Made by a program: the position numbers and the translations under genes. Shown here one piece after another: positions 30,572 through 47,459 of a DNA stretch of 64,000 bases. The notes beneath the pieces were generated by a model. It was given only the letters and a program-made list of their open reading frames with translations, was not told where the DNA came from and did no database searches. This stretch comes from Chlamydoabsidia padenii (Eukaryota; Mucoromycota; Mucoromycetes; Mucorales; Cunninghamellaceae). Position 1 is the stretch's first letter. Each line of letters opens with the position of its first letter. The stretch lies in NCBI GenBank assembly GCA_025330725.1, contig JAIWND010000005.1, positions 1,326,929-1,390,928 of the forward strand, written 5' to 3'.

Positions 30572-32247
30572 TTATACTAGTTTGACCTTTTTTCGAAGAG
30601 ATTCCTTGTAGTTCTCAATAGATCCAGTAAAAGGAGTGACCAGTCCGTTGTTGCATTGCCAGATTTCTTGAGCCACTTGAGAAATCAAACGGAAATCGTG
30701 AGACACCAATACTACCCCACCCGAGAATTCATTGATGGCTTTGGCCAAAGAGTCAATCGATTCCATATCCAAGTGATTTGTTGGTTCATCCAGTAGAATG
30801 ATATGCGGGTGGAGGACAGCAAGTTCAGCAAAGACAAGCCGAGATTTCAATCCATCCGAGAGTTGGTATATGGGTGATGTTTGATGTTGACCAGAGATAC
30901 CGTAACGTCCTACTTGTCGCCGCCAATAGTCCACCTCGGTACTTTCATGAGCAAACTTCTTGCGCATATAGTCGATGGGCGATAGATCCATTTCCAGTTG
31001 ATCGGCTGAGTGTTGTGAGTATTTACCGAGTTTCAGTGACGTATGGCGCTGTACCCTGCCATCTGTCGCCATCAATTCCCCACTCATCAGTTTCAATAAG
31101 GTAGATTTCCCTTGATGACAAAAAAAAAAAAAAAAAAAAAAATGCATGTTTAGTTTTTGTAGAGTATATCCTAATTCCACTTCCTCTTTTCTTACCAGCA
31201 CCGTTTGGACCCACCAATGCAATTCTTGAATCCATATCCACGGCCAGATCAACATGTTTATATAAAAGATTGTTCATATCACCTTGATAAGAGAAACACA
31301 CGTCTTGAAAAGCCATGACAGGAGGAGGGAGTTTAGGGACATTGGTAAAGTTGAATTTAAAAGCATGAGGATTTTCCACCTTTTCAATCAATCCAGCCGC
31401 TTCCATCTTGTCGATAATCTTCTGTTTGGATTTGGCTTGACGCACCAGGTTGGCATAGGTACCAGCAGAGGCAATAAATTTCTTGATATGGGCGATTTCG
31501 TCTTGTTGTTTGGCATAAGCTTTATTCTGATTCACGTCATTTTCCTCCTTGGTTTTGACAAAAGTATCATAGTTCCCACCATAGTAAACCAGTTTGCGCT
31601 TGTGAGTCAAGTGCATCATGTTGGTACAAACACCATTGAGAAAGTCTTGAGAGTGCGAGACAATCACCAGGATACGATTGTAGGTCTTGAGGTATTCTTC
31701 CAGCCACACACACGCCTCGAGATCAAGATGGTTGGTAGGTTCATCCAAGAGTAACAGAGTGGGTTTTATAAAAAGAGCACGTGCCAGAGCAACACGCATC
31801 CGCCAGCCACCAGACATGTCACTTGTCTTCTTTTGCATTTGCTGTGTCGTAAATCCCAATCCAGATAGTAGTAGACAGGCACGAGGTTCAAAGGTGGCGG
31901 GATCCATGTCTTCAATTCTTTCATAAATGTCATCCAGTAAAGGGTTATCCGCACCATCTTCTTCACCAAGGATATCCTCCACCTGTTTTTCCAATCTTGT
32001 TACTTCCTTAAGAGCAGAGTTAATCACGACCTCCACCGCATTCATATCCGATGGTTCTGCTTCCTGGTTCAAAAGGTAGGTCTGTGATACATAGAGTGAT
32101 AAAGAATTAATGTTTTTTTTGTTAGCAAGTTGATATGATGTAATAGTATTTTATTGAGTTTGGATAACTTACGTCAATGTGTTCAGGTATTTCAAGGTCG
32201 CGCTCAGCCAATGAGGCTAAAAAGGTAGATTTGCCTATCAAGTTACC

Positions 32248-32279
<32 letters not shown>

Positions 32280-32676
32280 TTAATATCAACACACATACAA
32301 TTGTTTCAGTTCAATAACGATAGTATTGCTTACCAGAGCCATTAGCACCAATCAAGCCATATCGACGACCAAAGTTGAGTTCAATAACCGCATTGTCTAT
32401 CAACACCCGACCATGGTAATTGAGAGAGAAGGATTCAATTCGTATATCCCGACTTCGTTCTTGAGCAGTATAAACACCTGTTGCTGTACGATCCACACTA
32501 ACTTTGAGTCGTTCAAGTGATAGGTCTTCGTTAGAATGGTTGTTGGATTGGTCAAAAGGAGCACTTGTACTGGGCGAGTCGTTAGTTGTCTTGTTGTTGG
32601 TATTATAATTATTTGCTTTTGCCGCTTTTGCTGCCATCCGTTTTGCTTTTGATGCTGATATGACTGGTCCCGTCAT
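30572..32676 (-). CDS. ARB1: ABC-F ATPase Arb1 (ABCF2)
   Basis: Cytosolic, non-transporter ABC protein needed for ribosome biogenesis. Two nucleotide-binding domains are complete. NBD1 has GANGSGKSTF (split by an intron), the signature MSGGWRMRVALARAL and LLLLDEPTNHLDLEA. NBD2 has GPNGAGKSTLLKLMSGEL (split by an intron), LSDGLKSRLVFAELA and LLDEPTNHLDMESID. SDG in place of SGG in NBD2 is normal for ABCF2. The lysine/alanine-rich N-terminus (SKAKRMAAKAAKA) and the end YKESLRKKVKLV fit the family. The start is the ATG at 32676, directly preceded on the coding strand by a very long T-run (about 32697-32733). Identification is secure. Confidence 0.95.
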
Positions 32677-32697
32677 GGTGGTTTGGAATGAAGGAAG

Positions 32698-32735
<38 letters not shown>

Positions 32736-33139
32736 TGCTTGACCTATTTATTTGCGGGAACCCCACTCACTTTGATCGCTGATTGGCTGGAATTAAAAAA
32801 AGTCAAGGCAAATGCTAAACAACATTTAATACGCACATGATACGAGAGTCAGAAAAAAAAGACATCGATCGGTGTAATTCAGGAGGACAATCATGCAGCA
32901 CTTAATCATCATTTTCAGCTCAACTGCACAAATGAATAGGCGTTTGGATCGGGAAGCAAATCAAGAGGGGGAGGTTTCAACCAGGTCCATCGGCGGAGTA
33001 CAAGAAAGGAACATTCAGAAAAATAGAACTTTTTTTCTTTTTGTTCGACGTCTCTTCTTTTTCTTTCTGATACTTTTTCTAATTTGTATTCTTCTATTCT
33101 TCTTCTTCTTCTCACACTTCTTCTTCTCACATCATCACC
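32677..33139. promoter_or_regulatory. Divergent promoter between Arb1 and Hog1 genes
   Basis: Shared upstream region of about 460 bp. T-rich coding-strand tracts lie directly upstream of both starts: an A-run at 32697-32733 for Arb1 and T/C-rich DNA at about 33030-33130 for Hog1. A weak motif half, TTGCGGGAACC, lies at about 32752-32762. Confidence 0.5.
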
Positions 33140-35142
<2,003 letters not shown>

Positions 35143-35289
35143 ACTTCATTGATATCATTATATTCTCACCAATCTTACACATATTGTCTCTTCTTCTTTT
35201 TATATACTTTTATCTTCACTTTTTTTATTTTGTCCTTATGACCTTCCTCTCCTCCTAGCTTTTAACTACACCTTACTTTTATACATATC

Positions 35290-35295
35290 AATAAA
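35290..35295 (+). terminator. Putative poly(A) signal of HOG1
   Basis: AATAAA about 150 bp after the stop codon. Confidence 0.45.
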
Positions 35296-35655
35296 CAACT
35301 ACATCAATTCTTCTGATCAAAACTGTCTTTTTGATAATGTGGACTATATTCAACCTTGCGTTTCTTTTGTTTACATAATATGGGCTTCATTGAAACGATG
35401 ACTCGAGATAAAATGTTGGTAGTGGGGTAGTATCAAATCTTTTTATGTATAATCGTCGGGATATGAAAATGAATTTTTGAGGAAATCCAAGAAAATAGGG
35501 TTTAAAGCAGAATTTAAAGCAATATTATGGTATTATAATCAACACCATCCACGGTCTTCATCGCTGCATCAGTATCACCACCGCCCATTTGGCTCATGGT
35601 GTCACGCCGGAGTCAAGAAAATTATAGTTTCCGTATAATTGAAATCCAGCTCGCA

Positions 35656-35663
35656 TATAAAAA
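35656..35663 (+). promoter_or_regulatory. TATA box of the bZIP gene
   Basis: TATAAAAA about 80 bp upstream of the ATG, followed by a T/C-rich stretch. Confidence 0.55.
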
Positions 35664-35743
35664 CGGGCTTTTGTCGCCCGGTTTCTTTTCTCTCTCTTTC
35701 TTCTTTTCCTCAATTTTTATTTAATTATCACTGGGCAAACACT

Positions 35744-36481
35744 ATGTCATACATTTCATCTTTGAATCTTCTCAATAACGACGCTCCCATTCCTCTCTCT
35801 GAGGAAGATGTCACTGATGAACTTGCACTTTGGGCCAATGCTCAATTCAAATTTGACTCTGCGCCTGGATGTGCTATTTTGGATGATCCTCTCAAACAAT
35901 CAATAACTGCTGTAACAACCAACAACCCTATCAACAATGACAAAAACAACGATAATATCTATGGAATCCTAAATGGTTATAATCACTTTGGTAACTAAAA
36001 AAAAGTCTTTACTCACTTCTTCAATTCATAAACTCACCCCCCCCTCTTTTATTGCTCCATAGAACCTCCTCATTCTAATCATCCATCTTCTTCAATGATG
36101 ACAATGCTACAAACATCCAACATGTCTACCACCGATATGTATACTCCTCCGACTCCCGTGACACCTACCTTCAACATGACCCTCATTGACACGATCTCTG
36201 AAGACAGTGAAGAAACTGGAACAAACAAGAAGGAACCCAAAGACAAGTCCAATGATGAAGAAAAGCGGCGAAGAAACACGGCGGCATCGGCACGATTCAG
36301 GATGAAGAAGAAACAACGTGAACAAGCCTTACAACAAACCGTACAAGAAATGACAGCCAAAACAGAACAACTGGAAAAACGATGCAAGGAATTGGAACTA
36401 GAAGCAAAATGGCTTCGCGCGCTACTGATTGAAAAGAACCCGGCCTTGGTCCCCTCTCTGTCCGCTTCTCCCTCCTCTTGA
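35744..36481 (+). CDS. bZIP transcription factor, Cys3/MetR/Zip1-like
   Basis: Nuclear dimeric DNA-binding protein of 221 residues in two exons (35744-35990, 36063-36481). The basic region RRRNTAASARFRMKKKQREQ has the NxxxSxxR-type core with the ARFRxKKKQRE wording typical of the fungal Cys3/MetR/Zip1 group that regulates sulfur metabolism. The leucine zipper follows (LEKRCKELELEAKWLRALLI, last heptads). The N-terminus is acidic, and TPPTPVTPTF lies mid-protein. The Cys3-type role in sulfur control is inferred from the basic region alone. A homocysteine methyltransferase lies 30 kb away, which may be coincidence. Confidence 0.85.
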
Positions 36482-36836
36482 TGGTATATATGCAAAGAAA
36501 AAAAAAGGCGGTACTAACGATGTGGTATACGATTCTGGAAGGTGAAACGCCGTGGGACCATTATCATTAGAGTAGTAGCCTTTTAGATTAATGTATATCC
36601 ATCTATAGTTTAGGTCATGCAATTGTATATTTATTCTTGTTTTATATATTGGCGCATTGTTTTTTACAATAAAAAAAACTTTTTTTATATATAATATATC
36701 TTTGACCCACATGTCAAAAAAGATGTAGATATATTCTAGACACAGGATGTCGCCACTTTTTGAAAAAAAGACATGATTTTGTACCACATACTTCTTACGA
36801 GGATCATTTTACCAACCAAAAAAAAGGGGCGGGTAA

Positions 36837-36848
36837 GCGGGATTTAAA
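36837..36848 (+). promoter_or_regulatory. Recurrent GCGGGATTT-type motif
   Basis: GCGGGATTTAAA in a region flanked only by gene 3' ends. Confidence 0.35.
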
Positions 36849-37047
36849 CTTGGAATTGAACAATGTGAATCTTCGGCGATCTTTGGGGCTACAAAGGTAC
36901 GCTATGACCTATTTTGATTTCTTGGTTCATACATTATGATGATGATAGAAAGCGATTGACAGAGTGGGAGATGAAATGGTTGTGTATGTAATAATATTAC
37001 CAGGCATGTACGTGCGCAAATGCATCTCAATCGGTGAAGATCATGGG

Positions 37048-37060
37048 TCGGGATTTAAAC
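37048..37060 (+). promoter_or_regulatory. Recurrent GCGGGATTT-type motif
   Basis: TCGGGATTTAAAC, same orientation as the copy about 210 bp upstream. Confidence 0.35.
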
Positions 37061-37505
37061 CTTTTTTGTAAATCGGAATTTCAAATACTTGTGTTAGGGG
37101 CCCAACCACCGAAACTCACGCACGGATAAAGTCATACTAATATCATTCTGGTCGTTATCATTTACATATATCATCATTATACCTACAAAAACAAAGATTA
37201 TATTCAAACAGAACAAAAAAAAACAAGGAAGACAGATCATGATCAACATGTCCAATGTGCTTTTATTTTTACTCCAGATTAGTCAGTATATATATATATA
37301 TATATATGTAAAGGTCTAGAAGACTATTTGCTTTTATTCATTAGCATACAGCCAATATGGAGACAGATAAAGGAGTGGTAAGTGGGAATTCTAGTTGGAT
37401 AAAATCAAACATACATCAAAGAAGTAGACTAAAACTAAGGGTAATAAGAGTAAGACTAGGTGTAAAAGTAAGAGAGATGGCTATTGCTAGTTAAAAAAAA
37501 AAAAA

Positions 37506-40500
37506 TTACAAGTTGTCTAAATCGCTTGTTGTCATTTGATTTTGGAAAGAGGGTAAGTGTACTTGTTGTTGTTGTTGCTGTAATTGTTGATAGGAAGGAA
37601 TGCTGTGTACCCCGTCCCATTCGAGATCCTGTCGATGATATGGTTGAATCAATGGAGGGTGCCCGCGTACTCGTCGATGTAAGCTTGCCACATTACTTGC
37701 CACACTGGACCTTGATAGAATAGAGGAAGAGTTGGAGTTGGATGGTGGTGAGATTGGCGGTATGACATCGGAGAATCGTACGCTGCTGTGGCTCCTTCGA
37801 TGTTGTGATTGGTGGTGTGTAGGGCGATGAGATGTAGATGTCGAGTTTTGCAAAGTCATGTTGGCAAAGGGAAGAGGAGAGGTCACCGATGATGCTTCGG
37901 GGTATTGATAAGAGAGCGATGTGGTCGGTTCCTGTGTCGGACTGTTACGTTCTTCTGTCCAGTCGGCATCCCTTTCCAAATCAATCGACGGCATGTTACC
38001 AATGCTATATCGCCAGGTCGATGGCCGATCTTGTTGTCGATGACGTCTGTGGCGCTGTTGTTGTTGATGATAAGCATACTGAAGTTTCTGTGAAGGTGGA
38101 GGTTGTGAAGATTCCCCTGAGAAAAAGTCGGTATCTTGTTCATTACCAGTGGGAAAATAGTGCTGTTGATTAACGGAGGAGGATGGTGTTGTTGCTGATG
38201 TGGAAATCGAGGTTCTAATATTGATCGGATTTGATGATGGTGCTAGTTGCTGGAAGTTCGTCATAGTATGTTTAAAGGTTGGGGCTGTAGATGATATTGT
38301 TGAAGATGGTGCAAGTGATGATGATACCCCCATGGAGTCGTTCGTACCATGCCCAGAAGAATGATATGAGTCTATTACGCTGATACCATGAAAGTCAGTA
38401 TACCCTGGATCCAGAAGTCGAACATGTTGCTGAGAATGTTGATTTTGTTGTTGTAGTAATGGTGACGATGACAAGGACGACGATGATGGTGAATCCAGTT
38501 CAGATAGTTGCAAGTTCCGTTCCCGAATACTGCTTAATTTCCGCCCTTCTGTGTTGTAAGTTGCTGCATCCAAGGACGCAAGGTGTATAGGAGGTGGTGC
38601 TTGCATTGTTCCTACTGTATTTGCCCTGGGTCGACCATTTATGCTACCCGCCGATAATGACTGAGTTCCGAAACCTGATTGCTGTTGCTGTTGTTGTTGT
38701 TGCTGATCCTGTTGTTGATTGCTAATGTTGTTGTGGTGATACAATGCCATTGTAGCCTCAGTGTTGAATTGATCTGCTGGAGGCTCGAGCACCCGAGGAA
38801 GAGTATAAGACGACCGTTTTGATACATTGTTAATCGATTTGTTCTGCTGCATGTCGGTCAAACCATTGTGATACTGTCCAGATATTTGGTTAGCTTGAGG
38901 TAAGGATGATAGATGTGATTGTTGTAGTGGTATGGGTGGTTGATTGTAAAAGTCAGGAAGACTCGAGTAAGCAGGTGACAGATAAGCTTGTGGGGGATCA
39001 TGTGTATGTTGATAGTTTTTGTCAATGTAATCCCCAGCGGAAAGCAGGAATTGTGCTGATTGCTGCTGATGGTCATGATGATGTGAATATGGCGGAGCTG
39101 ATAAATCTAATTGATCAATAGAAGCGTGAGGCAATGGTGGTGGCATTTTCATAGAGGATTGAGATCGTGGTATAAATGGTGGAGTAAATCGTCCGTTGAA
39201 TCGTTCCCCGGTGATGAATGGATGTTGTTTTGCTTGCTGAGGTGACCACCGTTCAAAGTGATTCAAGTTCAATAAACCCTGCAAGAAGTCCACAAATGCT
39301 AGTCGACTCTGAGTCTCTGTTCATGAAAAAAAAAAAAAAAAAAAAAAAAAAGTTATGTTAATAGGCCCAGTTAATCCGATTCCTTCTTGGTTTATATATT
39401 CGTTCGCTTACCCTTTTCCAATTCCTTCGGTGTCATTGTGTCTTTTCTAACCATGGGATATGTCGTGATGAGCTCGGACAGTGTCGACGCTGTAAAGTAC
39501 CGTTTCGATGGTTGTTCCTGTTTCCCTTGTTCCATTGCATATTGTTCCATAGATCGCAGTCGATATTGTTTCTGGCCTTGATCATCCACCCGTCGATCAA
39601 AGTATCGATGTGAGTTTTTCCCCATTTCGATCATATATGTTGGTGGTAATCTACAATAAAAGATCATCATTATAAAGTTAGTTAAAAATAGTAATAGCAA
39701 ATCAAACAATGAATCCAATACATACCCTAGCATATCGATTATCCTTGACACTTGATTGTATTCGGAGCTTCCGGGGAACAAAGGCAATCCCAAAAACAGT
39801 TCTGCTGCAATGCACCCTAGAGACCACATGTCAATTGCACTTGTATATGGCAATCCAACCAAGACTTCGGGAGATCGGTAGAAGCGAGACTGGATATATG
39901 TATACATCGTTTGGACTTCGTGGCATGCTGAGCCAAAATCGATGACCTTTATCGTAGGTGATTCGAGACTATACACCACAAAAAAAAAAAGAAGGTAGAG
40001 AGAGAAGGTATGTATTGTTAGATAATATATATATATATACTTTGTTTTGTCTATAACACTTACTTTCTTAACAGTATGTTTTCCGGTTTTAAATCACAAT
40101 GTATGATCCTGGCCTCGTTTAGTACGGTAAGAGAGTCCAATATTTGAGCAGTAAAAACACGGACAAGGTTGGTTGAGAGACCCCGGAATTGATTTTGCTT
40201 GATGAGTTCGTACAAGTTTACAGACATGAGTTCAAAGACCAAACAGAGATGTTTCCTATGTATGAAGTTATCCTTGAGTCGCAAGATATGGTGTTGATCA
40301 TTGGCATCGTATCGTTGATTGAGCTATATAAAAAAAATAAAAAAATAAAAATAAAAATAAAAAAGTAAATGGGTGAGTAACATGTGTATTGTCCTTTTTT
40401 CCATATGTCTGTTTTCCTTTTCCCGTTATGATCTTTTTCTATTGTTACCATTTCCAATATCGTTACTTCCATCATACTTTGTTTAAAGTAAGCCAATTTG

Positions 40501-42090
40501 TTCTTGACCACCTTTACTGCCACCATTTCTTGAGTTTTCGTATTCTTGCATTTGACGACTTGACCAAATGTACCAGCACCCAAAACATCCAATATAACAT
40601 ATCTATCAAAAGGAATCATATATTAGTTATCTTTTCAAGATCTATCCCTTTGGAATAATCCTTGTTTTTCCCTCCTTCCTTTTTTTTTTTATTTTTTATT
40701 ACCTATGACCATCTGCTGATCCGAGAATATCATTGACATACAGAATGTAGTCAAAATCATCATTGTCATACCCATCATTTCCGCCTGGTTTACTTGGCTT
40801 GGTTAACACTCGTCGAGGATTTCGTGAAGAGTTGTATTGGAATCCTTGGTTGCATTTTTGATAGGTATCATTCAAGTTCTTCGTCATAGATAATAAAGGC
40901 TTGAGTAGTAAATAAAAAGTAAAGTTAGAAATCAAATCACTTTCTAATGTATATGATTTTCTACTTACCTTGGTGACATTTGATTGAGATGCTGTCTGTG
41001 AAGTTGAATCGCTTCTATTAAAGCGACCAGATACTTTTCGGAAGGCACCAGAGACTAAGGACGAAGAAGCAACCACCGATGATTTTGCTCGAGGACGTGT
41101 GCCGATGGCTGATGTACCCGCATCCTTGCTGTTTTGTTGTTGAGAGGCTGTTGATGACCCATCACTGACTTTTGGAGCACTATGAGCAAAGTGAGTCTTC
41201 AAAGGTGAGAATGGCGAAGTCGGAGTTGAGGTTGCTTGATGATTATGGTGATGATGATTAGAGTTGAAGTACGATGTTGGTAGTGCCGCTGTTGCTGAGG
41301 AAGGTTCATTAATGCTAGTAGATATATCTGTCGGATTGGTTGATACTTTTGTGGTGCTGAGAATTGGTTGAGATAGCCTGTTGATGTGAGAAGACGACGA
41401 TGCTGAAGATTGGTGTTGAGATGTACCAAACGGTGATGGCAACAATGTGGACTGATGTTGTAAAGGTAAAGTGGCTGACCGTGGACCATCATTAAGCATC
41501 GTTTTGGTGGAAGTCGACAACTTTGGTTGAGGTGGTCGTGCATTGGTGTTGATGGGTGGTAAAGTTATGGAGGCATGTCGAGAAAGACCAGTCGTTTTGT
41601 CTACAGCGAATCGACCTTGCCCATACTGCTGTCGATGTTGTTCAAGGTGCATTTGCTGTTCATGCTGTATTTGTTGTTGTTGTTGCTGTTGCTGTTGTTG
41701 TTGTTGCTGTTGCTGTTGTTGTTGCTGTTGTTGTTGTTGTTGCTGTTGCTGTTGTTGTTGCTGTTGTTGTTGAGACCGATACGACCGATAGTCTTGATAT
41801 GGCTGAGCACCCCAAGAGCCAGACTGTTGCATATTGGAAAGATCACCAAATCCATTAAAGGAGTGACGATATGATTGAGATAGTCCACCTTCACCAATGC
41901 TTTGCAAAGAAGGTCTTGTCCAAGTTGCATTGAAGTCTTTTGTTGTATCCTCTTGATCAGTAATAGTAATGCCAATATAATTTGTATCTTGAGGTCCATT
42001 GTACTTTGGTATTTCTCTAAGAGGTGACAAAGGTGTTGAGTGACGATTTTTGTTGTTGGTGTTTCTTGGTGGTGAGTAGTAAGAATCCAT
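37506..42090 (-). CDS. YAK1: Yak1-type DYRK protein kinase
   Basis: Nutrient- and stress-responsive dual-specificity kinase. Seven exons (40969-42090, 40703-40899, 40449-40602, 40064-40323, 39726-39968, 39412-39650, 37506-39316) give about 1,341 residues. The N-terminal region is disordered, with 34 consecutive Gln (41671-41772), His runs and Ser-rich stretches. The kinase domain has [45 protein letters not shown], and [20 protein letters not shown] with the autophosphorylated Tyr of the YxY loop. [20 protein letters not shown] just after the domain is a Yak1 hallmark. The C-terminal ~590 residues are Gln/Ser/His-rich. Yeast Yak1 is shorter (about 800), so this protein has much longer flanks. 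Confidence 0.94.
41671..41772 (-). repeat. Polyglutamine tract, 34 residues, in Yak1
   Basis: Interrupted CAA/CAG array (TTG/CTG on the plus strand) encoding 34 uninterrupted glutamines in the N-terminal disordered region. Confidence 0.93.
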
Positions 42091-42575
42091 ATCAGTATAT
42101 CCAATAATGAGAGCACTTGGGAGGAAGGGTATAAGTATATTGCAGGCTAATAAAAATACGAGTTAAAGTGGATAGTCGTAGTAAAGTAAGGTTTAGTAAA
42201 AATAAGAGTGGATGTCTCCAAGTCGATTAAACAAGAAGGAGGGATAGATTGAATAAAGACAAGTATAATGTAAAATAGATAAAAAGAGTGAGAGGGCAAA
42301 GGTCTAAATCAGATAATGAGACAAGACAAAGTGACAAACATGAGTCAAAGGATAACAACAAATGAGAGAAAGGGAATCTAACAATTGTAAAGTGGATTCT
42401 TTATAACTGTTATAAACGGAAGGATAAGGAGTGAAAGAGGAGAGAGAAAAAGGAATGGAAACCACTAAATCGGGTTTTTAAAATAGCCTTCGGAAATTCA
42501 AAATGTCTTTCTCTTTTCTTTTTTTTTTTTTTTTTTTTTTCGTTCTCGCCCTTCTTCCACTTTTTATACACCTCC
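42091..42575. promoter_or_regulatory. Divergent promoter between Yak1 and Afg2 genes
   Basis: Region of about 485 bp between two start codons. It holds purine-rich DNA on the Yak1 side, a motif variant ATCGGGTTTTTAAA at about 42469-42482, and a T-run (about 42520-42540) just upstream of the Afg2 start. Confidence 0.5.
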
Positions 42576-45784
<3,209 letters not shown>

Positions 45785-45891
45785 ACCCCTCTTTCACACC
45801 CAATCCCCTGTTTTAATCCAGACCATATTTGTAGCATAGAACCTTTTAATCATTTAGACTTTGACACCATTCTTTATTTACTAAAACAAAC

Positions 45892-45897
45892 AATAAA
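45892..45897 (+). terminator. Putative poly(A) signal of AFG2
   Basis: AATAAA about 110 bp after the AFG2 stop and about 60 bp from the ferritin stop on the other strand, so the two transcripts probably converge closely. Confidence 0.45.
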
Positions 45898-45958
45898 TTT
45901 TTTTGTTGAAACGACTTCAAATGTAGTGGGGGTGATTAATGATAATGCAATACTTTTT

Positions 45959-46815
45959 TTAATGGCCGCCGCTGCTGATGACTCTGCTACCAGCACCTGT
46001 CTTTTGATCATCCTTGTAAAGTTGTTGATCCCACAAGTAAACACCAAGTCCTATGATTGAAGTGTTATAGTTAGTAACTATACCCTAGGATATCATTCTT
46101 CATTTACCTTCTCCGACACGGTTGAGTTGTGTAACCATATCTGCCAGAGTTTTGATGGCTTGCACTTGTTCATCCAAATAGCGAGATTCGACAAAGTCAC
46201 AGAATTGGGGATCACTATTACCATCACCAGTCTTGTGCAAGTTCAACAATGACTTGTTCACGTCTATTAAAAGAGCAATGTCAGCAAGTTGAAAATAAAC
46301 TTGACCCCAACTTACCCTTTTCCAATTGTAATGCAGATTCAACGGCATTCTTGGCGGACTTCCAATCTGATTCAGGAGCTTGCAAGGCCCGAAGAATAAC
46401 CTTGCCACCACGCATATTCAAGTAGTCTAAAATATGATTGGTTAATCAGTCACCTGTTTCTACTCTGTATCTTCCCACAGTAATAAACTTACCAATAAGA
46501 TGTTGAGCATGTTCGCGTTCTTCATGAGCGGATTCCCGAAAGAACTTTTCCAGACCTGACAATGATGCAAAGTATTAGACTAGAGAAAGGAACAATGTGA
46601 TTGATGTTACCTGGAAGAGCCACAGTAGTGTGCTGGGCCCATGCAGCCATTGAAAGATAAACTTGGCTGGCCTGGTGGATGTAAATTGATAAAAACGGTC
46701 AATTTATCTTTTTTTTTTTTTTTGTTCTCTTTCATCTTACCTGGAGCTCAGTATTAATCTGTTGGTTGATGGCTTCTTCGGAAGAGGTAGCAAAGTTTTG
46801 TTTGGCAATAGACAT
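45959..46815 (-). CDS. Ferritin (heavy-chain-like iron storage protein)
   Basis: Cytosolic 24-mer cage subunit that oxidises and stores iron. Six exons (46741-46815, 46611-46671, 46493-46555, 46316-46426, 46108-46263, 45959-46050) give 185 residues, matching H-ferritin. The first helix has INQQINTELQASQVYLSMAA with the ferroxidase Glu and Tyr. Helix B has FFRESAHEEREHAQHLIDYL with the ExxH iron ligands. Helix C carries the QAPESDWKSAKNAVESALQL segment. Helix D has CDFVESRYLDEQVQAIKTLA with the catalytic Glu and Gln. The tail LGVYLWDQQLYKD replaces the animal LGEYLFDKHTL. Ferroxidase residues appear intact. True ferritins are absent from most ascomycetes and basidiomycetes but known in Mucoromycota. 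Confidence 0.96.
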
Positions 46816-47459
46816 GATGATTCAGGCACAGTGGAAATGGATGGTGGAAAAAAAAAAAAGAAGGAGCAAAACTCGACCCTTTTTATCCTCCCATGGCTTT
46901 GCCGTAAAAGGAAGAGGCGGGTGTTCAATTACGTTTTTTTTTTTTTTTTCCAAACGATCGCGAAGACAGGTTTTGTTTCATCCGGAAAACATACCTCTGT
47001 TGTGCAACAAAAACAATAGTATCAAGAAAGTAAGAACAAAAAAGTGTTTCATTCCGTTTTTTTTTTTTTTTCTTGTTTGTATTCCATATCAGTGGCTATG
47101 AGATAAAAACTCTAAAGCAACGCTTGCTTCATATGTAGGATCCAAGTTATTGTCACACTTGAACAAACAAGAAAATTTTGTTTATTGTAGGCAGTTTGGG
47201 GTACAATGGTCAGGACTCCTTGATTCATGCAAAAACGATTCCAATCCCGCTTTTCCAATCCCGCTCGTCTGTCAAGTTTTTTTGGCTCCTCTTGATCGGG
47301 ATTTCAATATTTTCGTCAGTTTGCAAATGGGGTCGGGTACATTTTTGATTTTTTTACGTTTCTTCTTCTGAACCCCACACCCCACATCTCAACGTACGAA
47401 TTTAGATAAAGACATCTTCAAATCAACTGTCCGAAATACCTCTCACCATCACTAGTAAT
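46816..47459. other. Ferritin upstream region with paired motif copies
   Basis: Probable ferritin promoter. T/A-rich tracts lie near the start, with two tandem motif halves (47239-47264, AATCCCGC twice) and an opposite copy at about 47296-47308, so three copies fall within 70 bp. Confidence 0.45.
47239..47264 (-). promoter_or_regulatory. Tandem copies of the recurrent motif
   Basis: TTCCAATCCCGC and TTCCAATCCCGC follow one another with a 14-bp period. A third copy in the opposite orientation is about 30 bp further on. Confidence 0.4.

Larger units (their letters stand above)
35143..35743. other. Intergenic region between Hog1 and bZIP genes
   Basis: 3' region of the Hog1 gene, with poly(A) signal AATAAA at 35290-35295, then the bZIP promoter with a TATA box at 35656-35663 and a T/C-rich leader. 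A weak motif variant CGTCGGGATATGAAAA is near 35454. Confidence 0.55.
36482..37505. other. Convergent intergenic region with two motif copies
   Basis: About 1 kb between two 3' ends. AATAAA at 36669-36674 probably ends the bZIP transcript. Two strong motif copies (36837-36848 and 37048-37060) lie here although no gene start is near, and a (TA)n array is at about 37287-37308. I see no coding region. Confidence 0.5.

Noticed and set aside
30874..31104. Plus-strand frame opposite the Arb1 gene
   Set aside because: Antisense shadow of conserved ABC-F coding sequence.
37484..38173. Plus-strand frames opposite the Yak1 C-terminus
   Set aside because: Antisense shadows of a Gln/Ser-rich coding exon; no independent features.
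41543..41874. Plus-strand open frames of poly-Cys, poly-Val or poly-Leu
   Set aside because: They are other-frame readings of the CAA/CAG glutamine tract of Yak1 on the minus strand.
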